Positions 1 through 9,277 of a stretch of 64,000 nt of DNA are shown in pieces (positions within the stretch are counted from its first letter, which is position 1; each line of letters begins with the position of its first letter). A model generated the notes under the pieces. The model saw only the letters and a list, made by a program, of their open reading frames with translations. It did no database searches and was not told the origin of the DNA. This DNA comes from Streptomyces phaeolivaceus (lineage in GTDB: Bacteria; Actinomycetota; Actinomycetes; Streptomycetales; Streptomycetaceae): assembly GCF_009184865.1 (NCBI RefSeq), contig NZ_CP045096.1, forward strand, positions 8,246,001-8,310,000. Direction: 5' to 3'. Position numbers and translations under genes: made by a program.

Positions 1-203
1 CCGTCCGGGCGGAGCTGCCCGACCTGCTCGGACAGCGTCCACCCGTTCTTCTTCTCCAGCGGCGCGACGAGTCCGTTCAGGTAGTCCAGCGCCCGCTCGC
101 GGGGCTCCGACCTGCCGAAACGGTGGGCGAACCGGGCATGGAGCCCGGCCACCCCCTCGGACCACGACTCGACCTGCTCAACCGTCAGCGCATCAGCACA
201 CAG
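1..203 (-). CDS. IS701-family transposase, N-terminal fragment cut by window edge
   Basis: Reading the minus strand from about position 203 leftwards gives an N-terminal peptide with the elements SEPRERALDYLNG and PLEKKNGWTL. This arrangement (Arg-rich, then LxGL, then ERKNGW-like) is characteristic of the start of IS701-type DDE transposases. The rest of the gene lies outside the window. The start is uncertain: the only nearby ATG (205-207) is out of frame, and the in-frame reading is blocked by TGA at 204-206. The gene therefore either starts at a non-ATG codon (CTG near 201, or GTG at 150-152) or has lost two bases in a short TG run and is broken. No terminal repeat could be recognised. 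Confidence 0.7.
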   Translation of the reverse strand, partial: MCADALTVEQVESWSEGVAGLHARFAHRFGRSEPRERALDYLNGLVAPLEKKNGWTLSEQVGQLRPD

Positions 204-314
204 TCATACCAACGAGACCGCCGACCATCCGTCACGCCAGATGCGGTTGCAGTATTAGACGGAGGGGCGCCGTGGGGGTGCTGTGCTTCGCCGGGTGCGG
301 GTGCGTCGTGGCCG

Positions 315-352
315 GTCGCGCAGTTCCCCGCGCCCCTTGAGGGCGCGGCCCC
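315..352. repeat. Streptomyces GC-rich intergenic palindrome (copy 1)
   Basis: This is a GC-rich hairpin with arms CCGCGCCC and GGGCGCGG, preceded by GCGCAGTT. It belongs to a family seen at least five more times in this window (3744, 37285, 38706, 41813, 58111). It lies about 85 bases upstream of murC and about 110 bases upstream of the transposase fragment, so it may act as a terminator or be a REP-like repeat. Confidence 0.75.
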
Positions 353-435
353 GGGCCGGTGGCTGTAGGGGACCCGTACGGCAGGCAATAGGCTGGGGGC
401 GTCCAACGGCTTCGTACGTCACCTGGAGAACACGC

Positions 436-1821
436 ATGGCACCCGGACTGCCTTCCGCCATGGATCGGCCGCACTTCATCGGGATCGGTGGGGCCGGGAT
501 GTCGGGGATCGCGAAGATTCTCGCGCAGCGGGGTGCCAAGGTCGCCGGGAGCGATGCCAAGGAGTCGGAGACGGCCGAGGCGTTGCGGGCGCTGGGGGCC
601 ACGGTGCACATCGGGCACGCGGCGGAGCATCTCGCGGACGACGCGACCTGTGTGGTCGTGTCCTCGGCGATCCGCGCCGACAACCCAGAGCTGGCCCGCG
701 CCGCCGAGCTGGGGATTCCCGTCGTGCACCGGTCGGACGCGCTCGCCCGGCTGATGGACGGGCTGCGGCCCATCGCGGTGGCCGGTACACACGGCAAGAC
801 CACGACGACGTCGATGCTGGCCGTGTCGCTGGGCGCGCTGGGGCTGGAGCCGTCGTACGCGATCGGCGGCGACCTCGACGTACCCGGCTCGAACGCGCTG
901 CACGGCGACGGGGAGATCTTCGTCGCCGAGGCGGACGAGAGCGACCGCAGCTTCCACAAGTACGCGCCCGAGGTGGCGATCGTCCTCAACGTGGAACTCG
1001 ACCACCACGCCAACTACGCCTCCATGGACGAGATCTACGACTCCTTCGAGACGTTCGCCGGGAAGATCGTGCCCGGCGGCACGCTGGTGATCTCGGCCGA
1101 CCACGAGGGCGCACGCGAGCTGACCTCCCGGCTGTCCGGGGTGCGCGTGGTGACGTACGGCGAGCGCGAGGACGCCGAGGTGCGGGTGCTGTCGGTCGTA
1201 CCGCAGGGGCTCAAGAGCGAGGTCACCGTGGTGCTGGACGGGCAGGAACTCGTCTTCACCGTCTCCGTGCCCGGTCGGCACTACGCGCACAACGCCGTCG
1301 CCGCGCTCGCGGCCGGTGTCGCGCTCGGGGTGCCGGCGGCCGAGCTGGCGCCCGCGCTGGCGGCGTACACCGGCGTGAAGCGGCGCCTCCAGCTCAAGGG
1401 CGAGGCGCGGGGCGTACAGGTGATCGACTCCTACGCGCACCACCCGACCGAGATGACCGCCGACCTGGAGGCCATGCGGGCCGCCGCCGGGGACGCGCGG
1501 ATCCTGGTCGTCTTCCAGCCGCACCTGTTCTCCCGCACCCAGGAGCTGGGCACCGAGATGGGGCAGTCCCTGGCCCTCGCGGACGCCTCCGTCGTCCTCG
1601 ACATCTACCCGGCCCGCGAGGACCCGATCCCGGGGGTGACGAGCGAGCTGATCATCGACGCGGCGCGCACCGCGGGCGCCGACGTCACCGCCCTGCGCGA
1701 CAAGGCCGAGGTGCCCGCCGCGATCGCGGGAATGGCGAAGCCCGGTGATCTCGTTCTCACCATGGGCGCGGGTGATGTGACGGACCTGGGCCCGCAGATC
1801 CTGGACCGTCTTTCCCGCTGA
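436..1821 (+). CDS. murC: UDP-N-acetylmuramate--L-alanine ligase
   Basis: This cytoplasmic Mur ligase adds L-Ala to UDP-MurNAc using ATP, the first step of the peptidoglycan stem peptide. The 461-residue length matches the family. The N-terminal UDP-binding loop (HFIGIGGAGMSGIAKIL) lies near residues 14-30. The ATP-binding P-loop GTHGKTTT starts at about residue 117. A central region has the DESDRSF and NVELDHH elements, and the C-terminal domain has DSYAHHPTE and FQPHLFSR. The ATG at 436 was chosen because a GGAG sits just upstream and the core begins a few residues later. An in-frame upstream extension to 283 runs through the repeat and is not credible. msrB follows 24 bases downstream, so the two genes probably share a transcript. 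Confidence 0.97.
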   Translation: MAPGLPSAMDRPHFIGIGGAGMSGIAKILAQRGAKVAGSDAKESETAEALRALGATVHIGHAAEHLADDATCVVVSSAIRADNPELARAAELGIPVVHRSDALARLMDGLRPIAVAGTHGKTTTTSMLAVSLGALGLEPSYAIGGDLDVPGSNALHGDGEIFVAEADESDRSFHKYAPEVAIVLNVELDHHANYASMDEIYDSFETFAGKIVPGGTLVISADHEGARELTSRLSGVRVVTYGEREDAEVRVLSVVPQGLKSEVTVVLDGQELVFTVSVPGRHYAHNAVAALAAGVALGVPAAELAPALAAYTGVKRRLQLKGEARGVQVIDSYAHHPTEMTADLEAMRAAAGDARILVVFQPHLFSRTQELGTEMGQSLALADASVVLDIYPAREDPIPGVTSELIIDAARTAGADVTALRDKAEVPAAIAGMAKPGDLVLTMGAGDVTDLGPQILDRLSR

Positions 1822-1845
1822 GTTGAGTTTGAGGGGCTGAGGCTC

Positions 1846-2271
1846 ATGTCGTACGACGTCGAGAAGCCGGACGAGCAGTGGCGCGCGGAGCTGACACCGG
1901 CCGAGTACGCCGTGCTGCGGCAGGCCGGTACGGAACCCGCGTTCGTCGGTGAGTACACCGACACCAGGACCAAGGGCGTCTACTCCTGTCGCGCCTGCGG
2001 TGCCGAACTCTTCACCTCCGCCACGAAGTTCGAGTCGCACTGCGGCTGGCCGTCCTTCTACGACCCGAAGGACAGCGACGCGGTGGAGCTGCTCTCCGAC
2101 CGGTCGCACGGCATGGTGCGCACCGAGGTGCGGTGCGCCCGCTGCGGCTCGCACCTCGGGCACGTCTTCGAGGGCGAGGGGTACGCCACCCCGACCGACC
2201 AGCGGTACTGCATCAACAGCATCTCGCTGACGCTGACCGCCGACGAGGGCGACCGGGGCGACCGGGGCTGA
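1846..2271 (+). CDS. msrB: Peptide-methionine (R)-S-oxide reductase
   Basis: This enzyme reduces methionine-R-sulfoxide in proteins and so repairs oxidative damage in the cytoplasm. At 141 residues it is a complete, single-domain MsrB. Two CxxC pairs (Cys48/Cys51 and Cys97/Cys100) form the structural zinc site. HCGWPSFYDP (65-74) and RCARCGSHLGHVF (96-108) are family signatures, and RYCINS places the catalytic Cys at 122. The ATG follows a GAGG-type ribosome site. The gene lies 24 bases after murC and is probably cotranscribed with it. Confidence 0.96.
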   Translation: MSYDVEKPDEQWRAELTPAEYAVLRQAGTEPAFVGEYTDTRTKGVYSCRACGAELFTSATKFESHCGWPSFYDPKDSDAVELLSDRSHGMVRTEVRCARCGSHLGHVFEGEGYATPTDQRYCINSISLTLTADEGDRGDRG

Positions 2272-2423
2272 GATTTGGGAGGGGCGGGCGAGTTGTGAGG
2301 TGGTTGTGAGGTGGATCCCTTCACCGGTGGTCGCCCGTACGCCCGTTGCCGGGTTGACTGCGTGACTACTGTGTGAAGGGTGTTGACGCGAGAGGTTTCT
2401 CGGACAGAGCCCGGGGGCCTGAC

Positions 2424-3665
2424 GTGAACGGACTGGTCTACTTTCTGGCGGCTGCCGTCCTGTGGACCGGGTCCGCCGTCCAACTGCCCGGTCTGTGGCG
2501 CGACTGGCGGGATCCGCTGAAACGCGCGCTCTGCACGGTGATCTTCCTCGCCGGTGTCTGCTTCGCCCTCGGCGCCCCGCCCACCGTCGGCTTCATCAAC
2601 CGGATCGTGGGCGTGCCCAACGCCGCCGCCTGCGTCATCTACGGGGTGGTGAACGCCTTCTCCGCCGCGTCGCTCGTCCTGATCGTCCACTGGCGCGGTG
2701 CGGACGACCCCGCCCGGCTGCTACGGGTCAGCCGCCGCTGGCTGCTCGCCTACGCCGTGATCGTCGTGGCGCAGACCGTGCTCTTCGCCCTCGGGGACGC
2801 GCCCGTCGAGCGGCTGGCGGATTTCGACACCTACTACGCGGACACCCCGTTCATCCGCGAGATGATCGTCCTCTATCTCGTGGCCCATATGGTGGCGGCC
2901 TTCACCACCACCGTCCTGTGTTGCCGCTGGACCTTCCAGATCAGCGGCTGGACGCGGCGGGCGCTGGCCGTGCTCGCCGTGGGATGGCTGTGCACCAGCG
3001 CGTACGGCGTGCTCAAGATGGCCGCCGTCGCCGGCCGCTGGAGCGGGCACCACTGGGATCCGCTGAGCACCCGGCTGGCCCCGATGCTGGTCACCGCGGG
3101 CGCGGCCCTCACCGCCGTCGGCTATGTGCTGCCGCTGTTCGGACCGCGCATCGACAGTCTGCTCGCCTTCCTGCGGCTCGGGCCGCTCTTCCGGCTCGTC
3201 GGCTCCCGGAACAACGGCCGGAAACGCCGTGACGTCCTGCTGACCTGGCGCTCCCTCGGTGACGTCGAGCTTCGGCTGACCCATCGGACGACGGCCATCC
3301 GCGACGGCCTCAGGGATGTCTCCGTGCACTTCGACGAGGCCGTGCGGGAGAGGGCCTACCGGCAGGCCCTCTCCCTCGGCTCCAGCGTCGGCGAGGCCGA
3401 GGCGATCGGGGACGCGGCGATGGTGGCCGTCGCGGCGTTGTCCGGCACGCGGGAGCGTGTCGGGGGGGCCGATCAGGGGGTGCTGGACAGTGCCGCGCTG
3501 GACGCGATCGTGGGGTTCGGTGGGGGCGGGGACGGGGGTGGGGGGTCTGTGGTGCCGGCGGATCAGGGGCAGAGTCTGGACACGGCGCAGCCGTCGTTGA
3601 TCCGGATGTCCCGGGCGGTGCGGGCGGGGGTGGTGGAGCGGGCCGTGCGGGCGGCGAGTCGCTAG
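2424..3665 (+). CDS. MAB_1171c-like multi-pass membrane protein
   Basis: This 413-residue protein has about six to seven hydrophobic segments in its first 260 residues, for example LVYFLAAAVLWTGSAVQLPG at the N-terminus. A soluble C-terminal half of about 150 residues follows, with a DUF6545-type look and a Gly-rich stretch near residue 375. The organisation resembles the MAB_1171c putative transporter family, which in Streptomyces is often paired with an FAD monooxygenase, as here on the opposite strand. Substrate and direction are unknown. GTG 2424 was chosen because it has a G-rich ribosome site 8 bases upstream and starts at the first membrane segment. A GTG at 2373 would add 17 unlikely residues. 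Confidence 0.7.
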   Translation: MNGLVYFLAAAVLWTGSAVQLPGLWRDWRDPLKRALCTVIFLAGVCFALGAPPTVGFINRIVGVPNAAACVIYGVVNAFSAASLVLIVHWRGADDPARLLRVSRRWLLAYAVIVVAQTVLFALGDAPVERLADFDTYYADTPFIREMIVLYLVAHMVAAFTTTVLCCRWTFQISGWTRRALAVLAVGWLCTSAYGVLKMAAVAGRWSGHHWDPLSTRLAPMLVTAGAALTAVGYVLPLFGPRIDSLLAFLRLGPLFRLVGSRNNGRKRRDVLLTWRSLGDVELRLTHRTTAIRDGLRDVSVHFDEAVRERAYRQALSLGSSVGEAEAIGDAAMVAVAALSGTRERVGGADQGVLDSAALDAIVGFGGGGDGGGGSVVPADQGQSLDTAQPSLIRMSRAVRAGVVERAVRAASR

Positions 3666-3743
3666 GGCTTGGGTTCGTCGTTGGGTTCGTTGTGGGGTTC
3701 GTTTTCGGGTGCGGGTTTCGGTGGGGGTTCTCGCACAGTTCCC

Positions 3744-3763
3744 CGCGCCCCTATCGGGGCGCG
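3744..3763. terminator. Perfect palindrome carrying the stop codon of the FAD monooxygenase (repeat copy 2)
   Basis: The arms CGCGCCCC (3744-3751) and GGGGCGCG (3756-3763) flank a 4-base loop. The minus-strand TAG stop of the FAD gene (3751-3753) falls at the loop. The hairpin lies between two converging genes and would work as a bidirectional terminator. It is one copy of the GC-rich repeat family found across the window. Confidence 0.75.
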
Positions 3764-5196
3764 CTGTTGCCGAGGTCTCTCAGGATGGTCCGTTCCCTCG
3801 GTGTCAGCGGGGGGCCCGACAGGGGTGGGAGGACCGGGCCCAGGGCCGTGCGGAGGAGCAGGGTGGGGTGGAGGAGGCGGAGGGCGTCCGTCTGGAGGGT
3901 GGTCACCTCGCACATGGCCGCCGAGACGCGGTACGAACCGGTCGCCACGCGGGACATCCGGCCGATGTAGGCGGAGAGCAGCCGGTCGGCGAGCGTCGGC
4001 GACCTGCCCCGGACACCGGGGAACCACTGGTCCTGGCCGACGGACATGGTCCACGCCGCGTTCGCCACCTTCGCCGCGGCCCGCTGCGCCCGCCGCGCCA
4101 GGCCGGGCGCGCCGAGGCCGGTGCGCTCCAGCTCCCGGCCCAGCTCGCGCGCGCCGAGCGCGGCCACCGACATGCCCTGTCCGTAGACCGGGTTGTACGT
4201 GGCCACGGCGTCCCCGAGCACCACCAGACCCTCGGGCCAGCGCGCGGACTTCTCGAAGTAGCGGCGCTCGTTACGGGTACTGCGGCTGAGCAGCACGTCC
4301 GTCAGCGGCTCGGCACCGGCGATCAGACGGCCGACCAGAGGGTGGCGCAGACCTCGGGCGAAGGGGACGAAGTCGTCGGGGGCGGCGGTGGGTTCGCCGC
4401 CCCGGGTGCCGCTGAGACTCACCAGCCAGCGACCGCCCTCGATCGGGAGGACGAGCCCCGCCCGGCCGGGCCTGCCGCCCGCCGGGTCCGCCGTGACATG
4501 CGCCGGCGGGAAGTCCTCCGCGCCCTCGGGGGTGCGGTAGACACGGGTCGCGTAGACCACTCCGGCGTCGACCACGTCCTTGCGGATACCGGTGATGCCG
4601 AGGTCCGCGAGCCAGTGCTCGACACGGGTGCCGCGACCGGTCGCGTCCACGACGAGATCCGCGCGCAGGTCCGCACCGGCGCCGGTCCCCGCGTCGGCCC
4701 CGCTCCCGTGCTCCTTCTCCGTGACGCGGACGCCGGTGACGCGGTCGGCGGTGCCCAGGAGGCCGAGGGCCGAGGCGTGGCGGATCTCGACGCGGGGGGT
4801 GCCGACGAGGACGGCGTCGCGGACGGCCCAGTCCACCAGGTCGCGGCTGGCGATGAGCAGCGGATGGGTGTCGTGGTGGCGTGAGCGCCGGTACCAGCCC
4901 TGCGGGCCCAGGGTCACCAGACCGGAGGTGAGACCGCGTTCCCGGGCGCCCGCCGCCAGCAGGCGCTTGCGCACGCCGCTGCCGGGCACCAGCTCCTCGA
5001 TCGCGGCACGGCCGCTGGGCAGGAGGATATGGGCGTGGCGGCCCTGCGGGAGGCCCTTGCGCGGTCCGGGTTCGCCCGGCAGCTCGTCGCGTTCCAGCAC
5101 GATCACCTCGTCCACCTCGTCGGTGGACCGGGCCAGGGCCGCGGCGGCGAGCATGCCGGCCATGCTCGCGCCGATGACGACCGCGGTACGCGGCAT
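3751..5196 (-). CDS. FAD-dependent monooxygenase (squalene-epoxidase / UbiH-like fold)
   Basis: This is a 481-residue flavoprotein. The N-terminal Rossmann motif is VVIGASMAGMLAA (7-19), followed by an acidic residue in VLERD that should bind the FAD ribose. The mid-region VVDATGRGTR is the second signature. The C-terminal GDAVATYNPVYGQGMS is the typical third motif of group A flavin monooxygenases. The expected role is oxidation of a small hydrophobic substrate with NAD(P)H and O2; the substrate is unknown. It converges with the membrane protein ending at 3665. Its last codons (SAPR, stop) are written in the repeat palindrome at 3744-3763, so the C-terminus may have been fixed by repeat insertion. 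Confidence 0.85.
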   Translation of the reverse strand: MPRTAVVIGASMAGMLAAAALARSTDEVDEVIVLERDELPGEPGPRKGLPQGRHAHILLPSGRAAIEELVPGSGVRKRLLAAGARERGLTSGLVTLGPQGWYRRSRHHDTHPLLIASRDLVDWAVRDAVLVGTPRVEIRHASALGLLGTADRVTGVRVTEKEHGSGADAGTGAGADLRADLVVDATGRGTRVEHWLADLGITGIRKDVVDAGVVYATRVYRTPEGAEDFPPAHVTADPAGGRPGRAGLVLPIEGGRWLVSLSGTRGGEPTAAPDDFVPFARGLRHPLVGRLIAGAEPLTDVLLSRSTRNERRYFEKSARWPEGLVVLGDAVATYNPVYGQGMSVAALGARELGRELERTGLGAPGLARRAQRAAAKVANAAWTMSVGQDQWFPGVRGRSPTLADRLLSAYIGRMSRVATGSYRVSAAMCEVTTLQTDALRLLHPTLLLRTALGPVLPPLSGPPLTPRERTILRDLGNSAPR

Positions 5197-5457
5197 GGCT
5201 CCCCCTGCGCTCGATGGAAGCCTTCACCGTACATTCGCCCGTCCGATCGCCCTAGAGGATCAGGGCAACCGGGGTGCGTGGGAAGGCAGTTGACGGAGTG
5301 TCGGGTGTCGCGTCCGGTCACCGGCGCGGGGTGTCGGGGTGTCCGGTGCGTGTCGTATTCGGCGCGACTGCTTTCGGATTTCGGGAATTTGACGAAACGG
5401 GTTGCTGCCGGATCGGGTCTCGCGGGACATTTCCGGGTGGCGCGGGGAGGCCTGTCC
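5197..5457. promoter_or_regulatory. Divergent promoter region between FAD monooxygenase and CHAT gene
   Basis: These 261 bases separate two divergent starts and must hold both promoters. The part near 5360-5400 is locally less GC-rich and contains TTGACG (5389-5394), a possible -35, but no convincing -10 at the right spacing. A strong ribosome site GGGGAGG at 5444-5450 lies 7 bases before GTG 5458 and fixes the CHAT start. Confidence 0.45.
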
Positions 5458-8400
5458 GTGGGCGACGGTGTGGAGCGGTACGTTCCGTGGGACGTCGGGG
5501 TGTTGACCGACCTGCTGATGTTCGAGCGGCGGGGGGTCGATCCGGGGGCGTATCGCGTGGCGGGGGCGGTGGGATCGGTGGGATCGGCGGGGGCGGCGGG
5601 TCCGGGGGTTCGTGCTCGGGGTGACGCTCACGGTCACGGTCACGCTCACGGTCACGGTCACGGTCACGGTGACAGTGATGGTGACCGTGATGGTGACGGT
5701 GGCGTCCTGGACCTCTGTCTCGTCGCGGCTGCGGCGCTTGCCGCCGGGGAGCCCAAGCGGGCCTCGGCGGTGTTGGAGGAGGGTGCCTCCTCCCGGGCGG
5801 ATGGTCGGGCGCGGCTCGTGGGCGCCGGGCTCGTACGGGCGCTGCGGGCCGCCGCCGTGGCCATGGACGCAGAGTGGCAGCCCGGCACCTCGACCGTGCC
5901 GTTCCGGTCGGAGACCGCCGCCGCGCCGCTCGCGACGGGTGGCGGCACCCGGGCCGCCGCAGAGTCCGTCGCCGACCGGCGGCTGCGGCTCGCCGCGCAT
6001 CTCGCCGGGCGGCACTGGCCCGTTCTTCTCTCCGCCCGGATGACCATCGGCCATGGCGTCGAGGCGACGGCCGCGCAGGAGAGGGCCGTCCGGCACGGGG
6101 TCGACGCGCACTGGACCGAGCGGGACCGTGCGGAGGCCGTACGGGAGCCGTTGAAGTGGTTCGACGCGCTGTACGGGGAGTATGGGGAGTACGGGGCGTG
6201 TGGTGTGTATGGGGTGCTCGGGGGTGCGGACGCTCTCGCGTGCGACGCCCTCGCCCAGCATCTGCTGCTCGCCGCCGATCTTCGGGTGCGGGCGGGGGAC
6301 CGGGCGGGTGCCGGGCCGTCGGCCCGGGAGGGGGTGAGGTGCGCGTCGGGGAGTCCGGCGTCGGCCGGGTTCGCCGCGCTGCTCGTGGGGGACTGGCGGC
6401 TGGGGCGGCCCGGTGCGGCGGAGCAGTGCGGCGTGGAGCCGCCCGGGGCGCGGGCGTTGTCGCGGGCGGCGGCGCGGTATCGGCGGGCCGAGGCCGCCTA
6501 TCGGGACGCGGGTTCCGAGCGGGGGCGGGCGGCCGTGCTGCTGCGGCTCGCCCATGTCGAACGGCTCGGGGGGCGGCCGGAGGCGTGCGAGCGGTTCCTC
6601 GCCCGCGCCGAGGAGTCGGCGCTCGCGGCGGGTGACGGGGCGTGCACCGCGCTCATCCGTGTCCACCGGGAGATCGACGCGATCGCCGTCGGCGCGCGGT
6701 CCGGGGCGGGCGTCGCCGAGGCGGTCGCGCACTGGGCGCGTACGGACGGCAGCACCTCCTGGCTACGGGGGCTGCGCCAACTCGTCCTGGAACGAGCGGA
6801 GTTCTGGAGCGCACGGGGTGACACGGTCAGGGCCGGGCGGGCGGCGGGGCTGGCTCGGGGGTTGGGCGGGGAGGGCGGGGGCGCCGGGGTGGAGGCGGGG
6901 CTGTATCGGCGGGCGCGGCATCGGCTGGTCGGGGTGGTGCTGGCCGGGACGGAGCAGCAGGAGCACGTGGCCGCCGTCGGGGCGTGTGTCGGGCGGGGGG
7001 AGGCGCCGGGTCTGGCGGACTGTCTGGGTGTCATCGCGGCGGCCCAGGCCTTCCACCGGCAGGCCGTGGCGCTGCGCGATCCCGAACTGATGCGCGCCTC
7101 GGGGGAGTCGATCGAGGTCGCGATCGAGGTCGGGACGCGGTATCTGCCCGGTGGCGATCAGGTGGACACGGTCCTCGCCCTGCTGCGGTCGGACCTGGTC
7201 TCCGGCCGGGTCCACGAGTCGTACCTCCGCTCCCGCCGTGCCCGTACCGCCGGGCTGGTGGCGGAGGCGGACCGTCTCGCGCGGCGGGCCCTGCGGGAGG
7301 CCGAGGGCGTCCCGGACGAGCTGTTCCGGCTGGTCGTGGGGTGCTCCGCACGGGTCGATCTCGGCGAACGGGCCGCCGCCGTGGCCGCGGCGGAGGCGGC
7401 CGAGCCGAGCCTCACCGCGCTCGCCGCGGCGGCGCTCTGGCTGCGCCTGGGCGAGCCCGAGCGGGCGGCCCGGTATCTGCCGCGCATCGGCGTCGACGGT
7501 CCCGGCCCGGAACATCCCTGGGAACTCCCCGCGATCCGGGCCGACCTCGCGCTCGCCCGGCACGCCCACGACGAGGCCGCCGCGCATGCCCGGGAGGGGA
7601 TCCGCGCGTTCGAGGAACATCGGCGCCGCCTCGCCCGCGACGCCCTGCGGGCCTCCTCCGCCGACGATCCGGTCGTCGCCGGGCTCCACCACGCCGCCGT
7701 GGTCTCCCTGCTGTCCTCCGGACGCCCCGACGCCGTCGCCGCCGCCTTCGACCAGGCCGAACGCGCTCGCGCCGGTTTCCTCGACACCGTCCACGCCCTC
7801 GACACGGCGCCCTCCGGCTCGCCCGCCCGCACGGCGGTACGCGACTGGCTGGCCGCCGAGGTCCACTGGTCGGCGGAGTTCGAGGAGAGGGCGGCGACGC
7901 TGCGGGCGGCCGGGCAGGCCGGGGGTGAGCGGGGCCGCGCCGGGCAGGACCGCGTCGGTGAGATGGATGGGAAGCGGTGGCTCGGTGAGGTCGAGAGGGG
8001 ACTTGGCGTGGCCGAGGAGAAGGTGCGGCGGCTCGCTCCGGCCGCGTTGGGGGCCTCGTACGCCGGGGAGTTACCGGACGCGGCGGCCGTGGCCGGGGCC
8101 CTGCCCGGCGGCACGCTTCTGCTGACCTATCACGTCTTCGACGACGTCCTGATCGGCTGGGCCATGACCCGCGACGGCCTCACCCACGAGCGGCAGACCC
8201 GGCGGCCGCACACCACCGTGGCCGCCGTCCGCCGCTTCCACGCCTGGTGCGCGCGGCCGGACGCCCCCGGCCCCGGCGGCGACGACGAGGGCGAGGCCGC
8301 CGGGCGGGAGCTGGCCGAGCTGCTGCTGCGGCCGTTCGCCGGGGCGCTCGACGGCCACCGGCGAGTGATCGTCGTGCCCCCGGCGGCCTTCGCGCTGCTG

Positions 8401-9258
8401 CCGTTCCACGCCCTGCCCTGGGAGGGCGACGTCCTCGGCGATACCCACGACGTGTCCTACCTCCCGGCGGTCTCCCTCCTCACCCGCCGTCACGGCCGAC
8501 CTCCGGACCGCCCCTGGACCGAGGTGGACGCGCTGCTGGTCGGTGCCCCCGCGAGCGATCCCCGCCACGGGCTGCGGGAGTTGCCGGGCACCGCCGCCGA
8601 AGTCGTCGAGGGCGCACGGCTGTTGCCCCGTGGCCGGGCGCTCACGGGGCCCGCCGCGACCCGTGACGCGGTGCTGGCGGCGGCACACGGCTGCGAGGTG
8701 CTGCATTTCGCGACCCACGGCATGGTCGACGAACTCGCCCCCCACCGCAGCCGGTTGCCCCTCGCCGGTGACGATGTCCTGGGCCTCGCCGACCTGTTGG
8801 GCGTGGCGCACGAGCCGAGACTGCTGGTGCTGTCCGGCTGCGACACCGGCCGGGGCACGGCCACCGCCGGCGGCGACGTCCTGGGGCTGACCCGGGCCGC
8901 CCTGATCACCGGGGCCCGGCACGCCGTGGTCTCGCTCTGGCCGGTCGACGACACCACCGGCTGTCTCGTCCTCGCCCGCACCTACGCGTGGCTGGCCGAG
9001 GAACCCGCCGTCCACCCGGGCACCGCACTGGCCCGAGCGCGGCGCGAGGTGCGCGATCTGTCCGGGGCCGAGCGGTACGAGGAGTTCCGCGCACTCGCCC
9101 GCCGGGCCGGAGTCCACCCCGGCCCGGCCGACCGCGGCCCCGCCCCGGCCGCGCCCCGGCCGCGGTCCCGCGACAGCGCACCCCTGGGCACCGGCCGGGT
9201 CACGGCACACCCCCGGCACCCGTACCACTGGGCGCCCTTCATCCACGTAGGCACATGA
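5458..9258 (+). CDS. CHAT-domain cysteine protease with large helical-repeat body
   Basis: This 1266-residue protein has a C-terminal CHAT (caspase HetF associated with TPR) protease domain at about residues 870-1220. The predicted catalytic dyad is His1087 in FATHG and Cys1128 in LSGCDTG. Both are present, so the protease should be active. Residues 100-800 are Ala/Arg/Leu-rich helical repeats of TPR character, suited to sensing or binding partners. Residues 53-80 form a Gly-His then Gly-Asp tract from a DNA microsatellite. GTG 5458 has an excellent ribosome site (GGGGAGG, 7-base gap). Codon 872 (8071-8073) is TTA, so translation should depend on the bldA tRNA. The caspase gene follows 19 bases later. 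Family knowledge links such proteins to regulated proteolysis and conflict systems; the target is unknown. Confidence 0.9.
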   Translation: MGDGVERYVPWDVGVLTDLLMFERRGVDPGAYRVAGAVGSVGSAGAAGPGVRARGDAHGHGHAHGHGHGHGDSDGDRDGDGGVLDLCLVAAAALAAGEPKRASAVLEEGASSRADGRARLVGAGLVRALRAAAVAMDAEWQPGTSTVPFRSETAAAPLATGGGTRAAAESVADRRLRLAAHLAGRHWPVLLSARMTIGHGVEATAAQERAVRHGVDAHWTERDRAEAVREPLKWFDALYGEYGEYGACGVYGVLGGADALACDALAQHLLLAADLRVRAGDRAGAGPSAREGVRCASGSPASAGFAALLVGDWRLGRPGAAEQCGVEPPGARALSRAAARYRRAEAAYRDAGSERGRAAVLLRLAHVERLGGRPEACERFLARAEESALAAGDGACTALIRVHREIDAIAVGARSGAGVAEAVAHWARTDGSTSWLRGLRQLVLERAEFWSARGDTVRAGRAAGLARGLGGEGGGAGVEAGLYRRARHRLVGVVLAGTEQQEHVAAVGACVGRGEAPGLADCLGVIAAAQAFHRQAVALRDPELMRASGESIEVAIEVGTRYLPGGDQVDTVLALLRSDLVSGRVHESYLRSRRARTAGLVAEADRLARRALREAEGVPDELFRLVVGCSARVDLGERAAAVAAAEAAEPSLTALAAAALWLRLGEPERAARYLPRIGVDGPGPEHPWELPAIRADLALARHAHDEAAAHAREGIRAFEEHRRRLARDALRASSADDPVVAGLHHAAVVSLLSSGRPDAVAAAFDQAERARAGFLDTVHALDTAPSGSPARTAVRDWLAAEVHWSAEFEERAATLRAAGQAGGERGRAGQDRVGEMDGKRWLGEVERGLGVAEEKVRRLAPAALGASYAGELPDAAAVAGALPGGTLLLTYHVFDDVLIGWAMTRDGLTHERQTRRPHTTVAAVRRFHAWCARPDAPGPGGDDEGEAAGRELAELLLRPFAGALDGHRRVIVVPPAAFALLPFHALPWEGDVLGDTHDVSYLPAVSLLTRRHGRPPDRPWTEVDALLVGAPASDPRHGLRELPGTAAEVVEGARLLPRGRALTGPAATRDAVLAAAHGCEVLHFATHGMVDELAPHRSRLPLAGDDVLGLADLLGVAHEPRLLVLSGCDTGRGTATAGGDVLGLTRAALITGARHAVVSLWPVDDTTGCLVLARTYAWLAEEPAVHPGTALARARREVRDLSGAERYEEFRALARRAGVHPGPADRGPAPAAPRPRSRDSAPLGTGRVTAHPRHPYHWAPFIHVGT
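5618..5700 (+). repeat. 6-bp coding microsatellite (GGTCAC / GGTGAC units)
   Basis: About thirteen hexamers of the type (G)GTCAC, some changed to GGTGAC or GGTGAT, run in frame through the CHAT gene. They encode a His-Gly block followed by an Asp-Gly block. Such hexamer runs change copy number by slippage without shifting the frame, so tract length may vary between strains. The His-rich part could bind Zn or Ni ions. Confidence 0.9.
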
Positions 9259-9277
9259 GACACACCGGAGGTGGGCG

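Noticed and set aside
232..2163. Long minus-strand open frame opposite murC and msrB
   Set aside because: The translation is Arg/Gly/His-rich and the plus strand carries two unmistakable enzymes. It is an antisense shadow caused by high GC.
5389..5411. TTGACG as a -35 box for the CHAT gene
   Set aside because: No acceptable -10 hexamer at 16-19 bases downstream, so no promoter is called.
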